From UMGS1387 sp045541355 (GTDB lineage Bacteria > Bacillota > Clostridia > Oscillospirales > CAG-382): a stretch of DNA of 19,954 bases. Below the pieces are notes generated by a model. It worked only from the letters and a program-made list of their open reading frames with translations. It was not told where the DNA came from and did not search any database. The stretch lies in assembly GCA_045541355.1 (NCBI GenBank), contig JAZQIW010000094.1:1-19954 (forward strand). The letters are read 5' to 3'. Shown piece after piece: positions 8,701 through 16,034 of this stretch. Numbering within the stretch: position 1 is the first letter of the stretch; each line of letters begins with the position of its first letter. The translations under genes were made by a program, and so were the position numbers.

Positions 8701-11028
8701 TCCAAGGACAGACTTGCAGTATGCGAGATTCAGGATACAGGTCTTGTACTCGTTTCCGAATCTACTGACCCCATCTTCAGAAGCCCCACGGGTCTCGGCA
8801 TCAGCTGTGAAGAAATGACAGGTATCAAGATTACACTTAAGGCAAGCGTACCTGCACAGGCACAGATCTTCTTTATCACAGACCTTAACAATTCCTGGGA
8901 ATCCAGCAAGAGATTTGATGTAATGTTCGAAAAGTCCGATGATTACATTGAATACTACATCGACTGCACATCCAATGCTCTCTGGACAGGCGTTGTTGAC
9001 TGTATAAGATTTGACCTTATGAACGGCAACGGCAGACTTGACATTGCTAAGATTGAATATGTAGGCAAGTCTGACTCCGTCGGTAAGGTTATTGTAGACG
9101 GCATGGACCTTCAGGTTCCCGCTTACTATGTACAGAACACAGGCGACGAATTCTACCTGGTAGGTGACCCCGATTACGGTGTTTACTCTGCTAACAACTT
9201 CTACCACCTCTGGTATAAGGAAGACGGCGCTCAGAAGCTTTACATCAAGACAGGAACAGAAACAGAATTTGTATTCACCGTAGGCTCCGATAAGGTTCTT
9301 GTAAACGGCGCTGAACAGACACTCAAGAAGGCGTTCTACACCTTTGACGGTGTTCCCGTGCTTCCCATGAAGTTTATCCTTGAAACAGCAAAGATTGAGC
9401 ATACAATCGATAAGGACCTCAGCATCAAGATGAGAGAAATCGATATGGCTTCAATTCTCGAGTGGAGAAAGAAGAACCCCTGGAACTTTGAATTCGATAT
9501 CCCCAACGATACAGAAAACTTCAAGGGCAACGGCGGCTCTATCATGGCTTCCAACGGAACTCTCGTTCTTACAGCAGGTGAATCACAGTCTGCCGCAACA
9601 GGTCATGACTCGGGTATTATTTATGCTGAATCCACACTTACCGCTTCCAAGTACGAAAAGGTAATAATCAGATATAAGTACGAGTTCCTTGAAGATGCAA
9701 AGCCTCAGGAAAACTTTGACAGCCACAGCAATCTCCAGTTCTACTTCAATCCCAGCACAAATCCCGGTCTTGCCGAAGCAAAGAGCTACCGAGTAAGAAT
9801 TGATGAAACTCCCGTTGATGACGAGGGCTGGCATATCGCTGAAATCGACCTTTCAACAAACGAACACTGGGACGGTATGATTACAACTCTCCGTTTCGAC
9901 CCCACAAACCACAACGGTATCTACACATTTGACTATATCAGATTCGTTCTCAAGGAAGGCGAAAAAGCTGAATCCGGCAATAAGGGTTCATCCACAGGTT
10001 CAACTCTTGAAGAGCTTGTAGGCGACGGCGAACTCGTTTACGATATGGACTTCAAGGCTGACGGCGATGCTAACCATCCTTCCACAATTACTCGTGCAAC
10101 ATACAAGTACGAAGGCGATGACCTCGTTGTTACAACAGCAGCAGACCTTGACGTAATCCTTCACTTTGCAACACTTCCCGAACCTCTTAAGAATGCTGCA
10201 AACTTCGATACAGCAGTTGTAAGAATGAAGCTCGACAACGCAAATGCGGGTCAGGCACAGTTCTTCTATATGAACAAGGCTATGACAAGCTTTGCCGGTG
10301 ATGCAAATGCTCCCGCAACCTTCCAGCCCGGTAAGAACACTGACGACGAAGGCTACTATCTCTTGAAGTTTGACTTTACAAAGAATAAGTCCAAGTTCAC
10401 AGGTGAGCTTTCTCAGCTCAGATTTGACCCTGCTGATATGGCTAACACCACATTCAGCATTGACTACATCAAGTTCTATAAGTGCGGTGCAGGCGGCGGT
10501 GCTGAACAGGCAGTTATTCCTCAGCTCAAGCCCGAAGACGTAACAGCACCCGGTGTTGTTTATAACGGTGACGCCGAAGGCGAAGACTTCTCCATGTGGA
10601 CATCCTCAAGCTCCGAGCTTTCTATCGTAACAGAAGAAAACGGCAACCGTGCATTCCTTCTCACACCTAACACAGGTAAGAAGGCATGGGTATACCTCAT
10701 GACAACATATAACTTCACACCCGGCAAGAAGTATAAGATTGAAGCCGATGTTAAGGTTATAAGTGACGAGTCAGGCGCAGCCGGCGAATCCAAGGTAACC
10801 TGTAACTTCCGTTATCAGGATACAGAAAACGGTCAGAACGGCTACGACCACAACACAGTATTTGCAATATCAGGCGGCGAATGGGCTCATATGGAAGGCG
10901 AATATGTTGTAGCAACCATGGATAAGCCTCAGAATAAGGTAAACCAGCTCTCCTTCTACTGTAACCCCATTGGTGAGCTCGGTTGTAAGTACATGGTAGA
11001 CAACATTAAGGTTACTATGCTTGACTAA
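5788..11028 (+). CDS. SLH-anchored multidomain cell-surface protein with GH99/WbsX-like glycosidase domain
   Basis: A 1746-residue secreted protein. The ATG at 5788 is chosen because AGGAGG (5773-5778) precedes it and it begins a signal peptide (basic MRKHTR, hydrophobic core, cleavage near ASAA, residue 26). Three SLH repeats (about 37-85, 98-141, 155-205) should bind secondary cell-wall polymer. Next come two beta-rich, laminin-G-like segments (about 215-575). A catalytic domain (about 580-905) carries GIDAFQYCWF (636-645) and WNEFGEGHW (876-884); its Glu878 and Glu881 are spaced like the two essential glutamates of GH99 endomannosidases. Beyond it lie a beta-sandwich (about 945-1095), a stalk-like segment resembling the copper-amine-oxidase N-terminal repeat (about 1098-1216), two related modules each containing an LRFDP..DYI(R/K)F signature (about 1228-1390 and 1406-1565), and a CBM4/9-like C-terminal module starting at NGDAEG. 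Likely role: surface hydrolysis of an alpha-mannan-like or other glycan; the substrate is unproven. Confidence 0.88.
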   Translation: MRKHTRLFVLCMSALMLVMALCASAAFDKVATYGGTFADVPSTEWYAKEVAAAYELGFVNGKSDTSFDPNGTMTVAEGITIASRVHASYNGTTIASVQGANWYDMYVQYAIANGIFEDGYFNSLDRTIRRYEMAELFAGALPASHFAAKNAVTSIPDVNAEEEYADTLLMLYNAGVVMGSDEYGTFHSTDPIKRSEVAAIVNRAALPENRLAKTLTPTPVYENEAVYLIDNYEMMSSTLRYTRLKSSWNADNRYNDSIIPDGVDTNVLVDTTEKGYANINRDIEPQTKGLMTLRTNYVVAGNTNGVRIYFENSKGENVLEFYTKDGVYNVKGAADVKTSVKSDTGAHSLKAYIDLDTKAGYFTVDGVKAADFNLGDFKDIKKIYYSTSVEDKLTVTVKEVHLYMNYPVNEDFYAPVYPEDWEAAANVEITKGSYDGEGTNTLKLTGNTTVTKKFEPISGKFVFESYVLLPQTTDGAVVTIGDVNVNIAGGVISAGTAYKPYRGHIWQCIHVEGNTDYDTATIYINGKVAGSAPLTADAVDSVSFTYAKNSEAGYMLVDDVEVYNIYDYLDYVPVPVPAQDDEYTTIMSVCSLWREGTHYGWDFVAPYEEATPVWGFYDEGIPETADWETKMMVEHGIDAFQYCWFSPSNSAFDQPIKTPRLAWSQHDGFFYSKYSNMIKFCFMWENAGWSWSKEMSLEQFKTYLWDYWVDWYFTDPRYLVVDNKPVLHIYKPDNFIKTMGGEAEAKACIAFMREDIKNYGFDDIIVLFQDSSYKIDIVRSYDALDADGIMTYAWGADSYASSFYTEKYKPALQTLKTVGTDMYIVPTVGMGRNILGWNNVRTPTSSIEEHTEMMTYLAEVTKTQNIPGNMIYFGTWNEFGEGHWLAPSGLNGFGYADVWRKVLNGNTAVHDDVTPTINQMERICNLYNDERTPIRLQHLEKKEIPAKVLESFDFLGGYVPEIGTYGVPNMWSKDRLAVCEIQDTGLVLVSESTDPIFRSPTGLGISCEEMTGIKITLKASVPAQAQIFFITDLNNSWESSKRFDVMFEKSDDYIEYYIDCTSNALWTGVVDCIRFDLMNGNGRLDIAKIEYVGKSDSVGKVIVDGMDLQVPAYYVQNTGDEFYLVGDPDYGVYSANNFYHLWYKEDGAQKLYIKTGTETEFVFTVGSDKVLVNGAEQTLKKAFYTFDGVPVLPMKFILETAKIEHTIDKDLSIKMREIDMASILEWRKKNPWNFEFDIPNDTENFKGNGGSIMASNGTLVLTAGESQSAATGHDSGIIYAESTLTASKYEKVIIRYKYEFLEDAKPQENFDSHSNLQFYFNPSTNPGLAEAKSYRVRIDETPVDDEGWHIAEIDLSTNEHWDGMITTLRFDPTNHNGIYTFDYIRFVLKEGEKAESGNKGSSTGSTLEELVGDGELVYDMDFKADGDANHPSTITRATYKYEGDDLVVTTAADLDVILHFATLPEPLKNAANFDTAVVRMKLDNANAGQAQFFYMNKAMTSFAGDANAPATFQPGKNTDDEGYYLLKFDFTKNKSKFTGELSQLRFDPADMANTTFSIDYIKFYKCGAGGGAEQAVIPQLKPEDVTAPGVVYNGDAEGEDFSMWTSSSSELSIVTEENGNRAFLLTPNTGKKAWVYLMTTYNFTPGKKYKIEADVKVISDESGAAGESKVTCNFRYQDTENGQNGYDHNTVFAISGGEWAHMEGEYVVATMDKPQNKVNQLSFYCNPIGELGCKYMVDNIKVTMLD

Positions 11029-11099
11029 CGGATTTTCCGTTTGTGATTGGCGTGTAATTACGCTTTAAACCCTATAATATCAACCGCTAAGGCGGAAAG

Positions 11100-11135
11100 T
11101 CCCCGACATCCCAAGGTGTCGGGGATGCTTTTTTT
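11100..11135 (+). terminator. Rho-independent terminator of the SLH glycosidase gene
   Basis: TCCCCGACATC (11100-11110) / GGTGTCGGGGA (11115-11125), CCAA loop, then TGCTTTTTTT. Upstream, 11029-11099 contains only three tiny inverted repeats. Confidence 0.9.
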
Positions 11136-11191
11136 ATTACGTCGGCTTTTTTGTTTTTTGATAAAAACCAAGAGGTCAAAAAGAAAATGCA

Positions 11192-11485
11192 TCAAATCGC
11201 AAGAAGCCAGAAAGAGCCCATAAGGCAAATTCCGAGAAAAAAGCCCAAAATAAAGAGCCTTGCGCTTTTATAGTCGCGAAGCGGCTTTTGGTAGTTCATG
11301 CATATTGATGAGAACCTGTCGGCACTCTCTGCCTTTGAAAGTATGGTGTTGGCATGGCACAGAAGGTCACCTCGGGATACAGCCGACTTTTCAAAGCCGG
11401 GGCGCAGTATAAAGAACGCCTCCTCTATCATTTCGTTTCCCGTTTCCTTCATCACAATAACCCTTTTATTACAGCCCTTTATCAA
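11192..11485 (-). CDS. Small predicted membrane protein, unknown function
   Basis: A 97-residue protein on the strand opposite to its neighbours. I do not recognise the family. The start is a TTG (11485-11483), chosen because a strong GGGAGGG Shine-Dalgarno lies about six bases upstream; an internal ATG follows 11 codons later. The N-terminal part is soluble, with RPGFEKSAVSRG near the middle, and the last ~23 residues (RLFILGFFLGICLMGSFWLL) form one hydrophobic segment, fitting a C-terminally anchored membrane protein. It sits in the 640 bp gap between the SLH gene and galE. The overlapping plus-strand frame has no ribosome binding site and overlaps the galE promoter. No promoter is evident on the minus strand. 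It could be spurious, but the SD and the segregated hydrophobic tail argue for a real gene. Confidence 0.55.
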   Translation of the reverse strand: MIKGCNKRVIVMKETGNEMIEEAFFILRPGFEKSAVSRGDLLCHANTILSKAESADRFSSICMNYQKPLRDYKSARLFILGFFLGICLMGSFWLLAI

Positions 11486-11607
11486 GTTTTTCCCTCCCGT
11501 AACAGCGTTGTTTTTTCTATTATTTACCTTTTTTTCTGTTTTATTCCGTCGGCAGGATTTTGTCGCCTCTTTTTCTAAAAAACGCCTTGTTTTGGCACTT
11601 TTTCCTG

Positions 11608-11636
11608 TTGACAGGCAGATTGTTTTGCGTTAAAAT
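11608..11636 (+). promoter_or_regulatory. Sigma-A promoter of galE
   Basis: TTGACA (11608-11613), 17-base spacer, TAAAAT (11631-11636). The galE start codon is 36 bases further on. Confidence 0.85.
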
Positions 11637-11671
11637 ATATAATAGAAAGAAATACAAAGGAGATATAATTT

Positions 11672-12688
11672 ATGAGATATTTGCTTACAGGCGGTGCGGG
11701 CTATATCGGAAGCCACACAACCGTTGAGCTATTAAACCGCGGACACGAGGTAATAATTGCAGATAACTTCGACAACTCAAATCCCGTTGTTATCGACAGA
11801 GTTGAAAAGATTTGCGGCAAGAGACCCAAGGTTTACGAGGTTGATGTTGCCGACAAAAAGGCTCTGAGAGTTGTGTTTGAGGAAAACAAAATAGATGCAG
11901 TAATTCACTTTGCAGGACTTAAGGCTGTGGGTGAATCCGTGAAGATTCCTCTTTGGTATTACAGAAACAACCTTGACTCAACCCTCACTCTTCTTGAAAC
12001 CATGAAGGAGTTTGGCGTTACAAAGATTGTATTCAGCTCATCTGCCACCGTTTACGGTATTCCCGAAACAGTGCCCCTTGTTGAAACAATGAAAAAGACA
12101 GGCTGTACAAACCCCTATGGCTGGACAAAGTATATGATTGAACAGATTATGATGGATGCTGCTGTTGCAGACCCCGAGCTTACCTGCGTTCTTCTCAGAT
12201 ACTTCAACCCCATCGGTGCACACGAAAGCGGTCTTATCGGCGAGGACCCTCAGGGCATACCCAACAACCTTATGCCTTATGTAACTCAGGTAGCTGTCGG
12301 AAAGCTTGAAAAGCTCTCTGTTCACGGCAACGACTATCCCACCCATGACGGAACGGGTGTAAGAGACTACATTCATGTTGTAGACTTGGCTCTCGGTCAT
12401 GTAGCGGCGCTTGAATATGCTGAAAAGTTCAAGGGCGCAGACGTAATCAACCTTGGAACAGGTACGGGATACAGCGTTCTTGACATGGTAAAGGCATTTG
12501 AAAAGGTAAACGGCGTAAAGGTGCCTTATGTTATAGGTCCGAGACGTGACGGCGACGTTGCTTCCTGCTATGCTGACCCCGCAAAGGCAAGAGACGTTCT
12601 CGGCTGGAAGGCTACAAAGAACCTCGAGGATATGTGCCGCGATGCATGGAGATGGCAGTCGGCAAATCCCAAGGGCTACAACGCATAA
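11672..12688 (+). CDS. galE: UDP-glucose 4-epimerase
   Basis: A 338-residue cytoplasmic NAD-dependent epimerase interconverting UDP-glucose and UDP-galactose (Leloir pathway; supplies UDP-galactose for surface glycans). The sequence shows GGAGYIGSH (7-15, NAD-binding), FSSSATVYG with Ser124, the catalytic YxxxK as Tyr149/Lys153, and the GalE-typical RYFNPIGAHESG and YIHVVDLA segments. Length is exactly that usual for GalE. The start follows AAAGGAGAT (11656-11664). The gene has its own promoter and a strong terminator at 12703-12733, so it is probably monocistronic. It lies between a surface glycosidase and a glycogen branching enzyme, compatible with general sugar-nucleotide metabolism. Confidence 0.96.
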   Translation: MRYLLTGGAGYIGSHTTVELLNRGHEVIIADNFDNSNPVVIDRVEKICGKRPKVYEVDVADKKALRVVFEENKIDAVIHFAGLKAVGESVKIPLWYYRNNLDSTLTLLETMKEFGVTKIVFSSSATVYGIPETVPLVETMKKTGCTNPYGWTKYMIEQIMMDAAVADPELTCVLLRYFNPIGAHESGLIGEDPQGIPNNLMPYVTQVAVGKLEKLSVHGNDYPTHDGTGVRDYIHVVDLALGHVAALEYAEKFKGADVINLGTGTGYSVLDMVKAFEKVNGVKVPYVIGPRRDGDVASCYADPAKARDVLGWKATKNLEDMCRDAWRWQSANPKGYNA

Positions 12689-12702
12689 ATCGGCGAAAAA
12701 TG

Positions 12703-12733
12703 ACGCACGCAGAAGCAACTGCGTGCGTTTTTT
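12703..12733 (+). terminator. Rho-independent terminator of galE
   Basis: ACGCACGCAG (12703-12712) / CTGCGTGCGT (12719-12728), 6-base loop, followed by a T run. Confidence 0.93.
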
Positions 12734-12783
12734 ATATAAATTTATATTTTTTGCCGATTTCTATGGATTTGCATTGGCAAATA

Positions 12784-12792
12784 TGGTAAAAT
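12784..12792 (+). promoter_or_regulatory. Possible extended -10 promoter of the branching enzyme gene
   Basis: TGG followed by TAAAAT (12787-12792) forms an extended -10. No good -35 is seen at the normal distance, so support is weak. Confidence 0.4.
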
Positions 12793-12844
12793 ATAAAAAA
12801 CGGCGCATAAAATCCTTTTTGAAAGTACAGTCGGGAGGATAACA

Positions 12845-14863
12845 ATGATAAACATAACAAGGGCACTTGACAGGCTGAAAAAGACAGATGAAAAGCTTGA
12901 GCCGTATTTCTCAGATATACGCCTGAGGCTTGAGAGCTATAATGCTGCGCGCAGTCTTTTGGCAGGAAAGTCTTCTCTTTCCGAGGCGGCAAACGGATAT
13001 CTGTATTTCGGCTTTCACAGAACAAATGACGGCTGGGTTTTCCGTGAATGGCTGCCCGGTGCCGACGCTGTATGGCTTTTCGGCGATTTCAACGATTGGA
13101 ACAGATACTCTCATCCCCTGAAAAATATCGGAGAGGGCGTCTGGGAAATACAGCTTTGCGGCAGAGATGCCATAAAGCACGCTGAGTTTGTAAAGCTTGT
13201 TGTAGAAAAGAACGGCAAGACCTTTGAGAGAATCCCCGCATACATCCGAAGAGCCGTGCTTGACAATGACAGCAAAATGCTTTGCGGTCAAATCTGGCAG
13301 CCTGACGAGAGCTTTGAGTGGACAGACGGGGAATGGTATGCCAAAAAGAATCACAAGACGCCCCTTATATATGAGGCGCATATCGGAATGGCGCAGGAGT
13401 ACGAGGGAATAGGCACATACATGGAATTTGCAGATGATGGTGTTCTCGACTGGATTTGTGACATGGGCTACAACACAATTCAGCTCATGGCGATTCAGGA
13501 GCATCCATATTATGCCTCCTTCGGATATCAGGTGACAAATTATTTTGCACCTGCCCACAGGTACGGCACCCCCGAGGAGCTGAAGTACCTTATAAACAAG
13601 GCACACGCAAGGGGACTGTCGGTAATACTTGATGTTGTTCACAGCCATGCCTGTCCCAATGTGGGAGAGGGACTTAATTTTCAAGACGGCACCGAGGAAC
13701 AGTACTTCCTGTCGGGCAGCCGGGGCATACACGAGGCATGGAAAACAAGGTGCTTTGACTATTCAAAGCCGTCTGTTCTGCACTTTCTTCTGTCCAACCT
13801 CAAATACTGGCAAGAGGAGTTTCACTTTGACGGCTTCCGCTTTGACGGCGTAACCTCCATGCTGTACGAAAACCACGGTCTCGGCGCTGCTTTTACAGAT
13901 TACAGTATGTATTACTCACTTAATACAAATATTGATGCCTGCGTTTATCTTATGCTTGCAAATGAGCTTGTACATGAATGTAACAAAAAGGCGCTTACCG
14001 TTGCCGAGGATATGAGCGGTATGCCGGGAATGTGCCTGCCGCTTGACAGGGGCGGTTTTGGCTTTGACTTCAGGCTTTCGATGGGTGTTCCCGATATGTG
14101 GATAAAGCTTATCAAGGAAGAGAGAATGGACTATTGGAACGTCTATTATATGTGGCATGAGCTGACAAGCTCACGCGAGGGTGAAAAGTCAATCGGCTAT
14201 GCCGAGTCCCATGACCAGGCACTTGTGGGTGACAAGACAATAATGTTCCGTCTTGCCGATGCCGAGATGTATACGGGAATGATGAAGAGCTATCATTCGC
14301 CGAGCATGGATACGGCGATTGATATGCATAAGCTTATAAGATTTCTGACGCTTTCACTTTCGGATGCGGGCTATCTCAACTTTATGGGCAACGAGTTCGG
14401 TCATCCCGAATGGATAGATTTTCCGAGAGAGGGTAACGGCTGGAGCTATCTTTACGCGAGGCGGCAGTGGTCGCTGGCAAAAAGCGGAGAGTACAAATAC
14501 GAGTGGCTGGCAAGCTTTGACAAGGCGATGACTACCTTTGCCAAAAATCACGGCATACCCGACGGCAAAAAGCCCGAGAGCATCTGGCTTGACGATAACA
14601 AGAAGATTTTCATATTCAAGCGCGGAGGGCTGATTTTTGCCTTTAATATGCATCCGACACAGTCCTGTCGGGATGTATTTATAAACAGCAAAAGCGGCGA
14701 CTTCAGGGTTGTATTCTCCACGGACTCGGCACAGTTCGGCGGTCAGGAGAGAATTTCTGCAAGCTGTATCTATCACACGCACAAGGACGAATACGGCAAG
14801 GGCTTCAGGATATATCTGCCCTGCAGAAGCGCCCTTGTTCTTGAAAGGTATAAGGACAGGTAG
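12845..14863 (+). CDS. glgB: 1,4-alpha-glucan branching enzyme (eukaryote-like GH13_8 type)
   Basis: A 672-residue cytoplasmic enzyme that cuts alpha-1,4-glucan and re-attaches the piece through alpha-1,6 links during glycogen synthesis. It has an N-terminal CBM48-like beta domain (about 55-150) containing FREWLPGADAVWLFGDFNDW, a (beta/alpha)8 GH13 domain and a C-terminal all-beta domain. Catalytic and conserved GH13 regions are visible: DVVHSH (263-268), FRFDG with nucleophile Asp334, AED with acid/base Glu388, and ESHDQ with Asp457. Stretches such as FRFDGVTSMLY, YLNFMGNEFGHPEW and YAESHDQALVGDK are almost as in animal, fungal and plant branching enzymes. This places it in GH13 subfamily 8 and not the usual bacterial GlgB subfamily 9. 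SD GGGAGGAT at 12833-12840; terminator at 14879. No other glycogen gene is in the window. Confidence 0.94.
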   Translation: MINITRALDRLKKTDEKLEPYFSDIRLRLESYNAARSLLAGKSSLSEAANGYLYFGFHRTNDGWVFREWLPGADAVWLFGDFNDWNRYSHPLKNIGEGVWEIQLCGRDAIKHAEFVKLVVEKNGKTFERIPAYIRRAVLDNDSKMLCGQIWQPDESFEWTDGEWYAKKNHKTPLIYEAHIGMAQEYEGIGTYMEFADDGVLDWICDMGYNTIQLMAIQEHPYYASFGYQVTNYFAPAHRYGTPEELKYLINKAHARGLSVILDVVHSHACPNVGEGLNFQDGTEEQYFLSGSRGIHEAWKTRCFDYSKPSVLHFLLSNLKYWQEEFHFDGFRFDGVTSMLYENHGLGAAFTDYSMYYSLNTNIDACVYLMLANELVHECNKKALTVAEDMSGMPGMCLPLDRGGFGFDFRLSMGVPDMWIKLIKEERMDYWNVYYMWHELTSSREGEKSIGYAESHDQALVGDKTIMFRLADAEMYTGMMKSYHSPSMDTAIDMHKLIRFLTLSLSDAGYLNFMGNEFGHPEWIDFPREGNGWSYLYARRQWSLAKSGEYKYEWLASFDKAMTTFAKNHGIPDGKKPESIWLDDNKKIFIFKRGGLIFAFNMHPTQSCRDVFINSKSGDFRVVFSTDSAQFGGQERISASCIYHTHKDEYGKGFRIYLPCRSALVLERYKDR

Positions 14864-14878
14864 ATAATTGAATAATCG

Positions 14879-14902
14879 GCGGGCAGTTAATGCCCGCTTT
14901 TT
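14879..14902 (+). terminator. Rho-independent terminator of the branching enzyme gene
   Basis: GCGGGCA (14879-14885) / TGCCCGC (14891-14897), GTTAA loop, followed by TTTTTGTT. Confidence 0.88.
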
Positions 14903-14915
14903 GTTGCTTTCAGAA

Positions 14916-15009
14916 AAGATAATACTCAAGATAATACTTATGATAAATCTATTGATTTTTGGAAATTAATATAGTATAATATAGATAATACGCAAGATAA
15001 TACGCATGA
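14916..15009 (+). promoter_or_regulatory. Paired GATAATAC repeats flanking the fic promoter (candidate operators)
   Basis: GATAATAC occurs four times, at 14918, 14930, 14984 and 14996. Each pair has a 12-base period, and the two ~28 bp blocks match at nearly every position (only the G/T and C/T positions after the octamers differ). One block lies upstream of the -35 element and the other runs from the -10 to just before the start codon. This looks like a bipartite operator, possibly for autoregulation. Confidence 0.55.
14952..14980 (+). promoter_or_regulatory. Sigma-A promoter of the fic operon
   Basis: TTGATT (14952-14957), a 17-base spacer and perfect TATAAT (14975-14980). It sits between the two GATAATAC blocks. 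Confidence 0.8.
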
Positions 15010-15020
15010 AAGGTGATTTT

Positions 15021-16013
15021 ATGGAAAAATACACACCTCCGTTTACAATAACAAACGAGATGCTGTTGCTTGTTGCAAGCATCTCTGAAAAAATAGGCAA
15101 AATCAGCATTACAACCAACCTTGAAAACAAGCCACATCTGCGAAAGAACAACAGAATTAGGTCAATTCATTCTTCACTCCGTATTGAAGCAAACTCTTTG
15201 ACCATCGGACAGGTGAGAGATGTTATCAACGGAAAACTTGTACTCGGTGAGCAGAAAGAAGTGCAGGAAGTTAAAAATGCTTATGCGGCATATGAAGAAC
15301 TGCCAAGCATTAACCCGTTTGACTTGAAGGATATGCTGAAAATTCACGGAATAATGACACAGTTTCTTGTAGACGAGTCGGGTGCGTTCCGCTCGGGTGA
15401 AGAAGGTGTTTTTAACGGCGACGAGTGCATCTTTATGGCACCGCCTGCAAAGTTTGTTCCTGAACTTATGGGCAACCTCTTTACCTGGCTCAACGAAGCA
15501 AAAGACAAAGTTCACCCGCTTATAATGTCAGCGGTATTTCACTATGAATTTGTATTTATTCACCCGTTTTCCGACGGCAACGGAAGAATGGCAAGACTCT
15601 GGCATACGGCTTTTCTTTCAAAGTGGAAGCCTGTGTTTGAATACATTCCGATTGAAAGCCGGATAGAAAAATTCCAGAGCGAATATTACGATTCAATTGC
15701 AAAGTGTCATATAGAAGGCGACTCTGATACTTTTATAGTGTTTATGCTGGAGCAGATAGATAAAATACTCTCGGAAATTGCCGAGTCTTCTGCGATGTCA
15801 GACGAGAATGTTTCGGGGTATGTAAAGAGATTGCTCGATGTTATGGAATACGATACTCCCTATACTCTCGCATCTCTTATGGAACTTTTAGATCTCAAGT
15901 CAAAAGAAACCATAAGGCGTCATTATCTGCACCCGGCACTGAAACTTGATCTTATTCAGATGACCATTCCCGATAAACCCCAAAGCAGAAACCAGCGGTA
16001 TATTAAAAAGTAA
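15021..16013 (+). CDS. Fic family protein (probable AMP/NMP-transferase) with C-terminal winged-helix-like region
   Basis: A 330-residue protein. The ATG at 15021 is chosen over the in-frame ATG at 15006 because AAAGGTGAT (15008-15016), the ribosome binding site, overlaps the earlier codon. The Fic core motif HPFSDGNGRMAR (181-192) is intact, including His181, Asp185, Asn187 and Arg189/Arg192, so transfer of a nucleotide onto a target hydroxyl is expected. The N-terminal helix contains SSLRIEANSL (51-60). This matches the class II inhibitory helix (S/T)xxxE(G/N), Ser52...Glu56, but with Ala57 where Gly/Asn is usual. The last ~70 residues (from about 265) resemble a DNA-binding winged helix, as in many Fic/HTH proteins. 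The zinc-ribbon gene follows after 21 nt, probably in the same operon. The target protein is unknown. Confidence 0.92.
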   Translation: MEKYTPPFTITNEMLLLVASISEKIGKISITTNLENKPHLRKNNRIRSIHSSLRIEANSLTIGQVRDVINGKLVLGEQKEVQEVKNAYAAYEELPSINPFDLKDMLKIHGIMTQFLVDESGAFRSGEEGVFNGDECIFMAPPAKFVPELMGNLFTWLNEAKDKVHPLIMSAVFHYEFVFIHPFSDGNGRMARLWHTAFLSKWKPVFEYIPIESRIEKFQSEYYDSIAKCHIEGDSDTFIVFMLEQIDKILSEIAESSAMSDENVSGYVKRLLDVMEYDTPYTLASLMELLDLKSKETIRRHYLHPALKLDLIQMTIPDKPQSRNQRYIKK

Positions 16014-16034
16014 ACCACAAAGGAGATTGAAACA

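Noticed and set aside
7861..9402. A 513-residue minus-strand frame inside the SLH glycosidase gene
   Set aside because: Cysteine- and valine-rich translation without domains, antisense to a clearly real gene with strong codon bias; a shadow frame.
11298..11633. A plus-strand frame of 111 residues overlapping the small minus-strand gene
   Set aside because: It has no Shine-Dalgarno and runs through the galE promoter; the minus-strand frame is better supported.
15006..15020. Earlier in-frame ATG for the Fic protein
   Set aside because: Its bases overlap the ribosome binding site used by the ATG at 15021, and no other SD precedes it.
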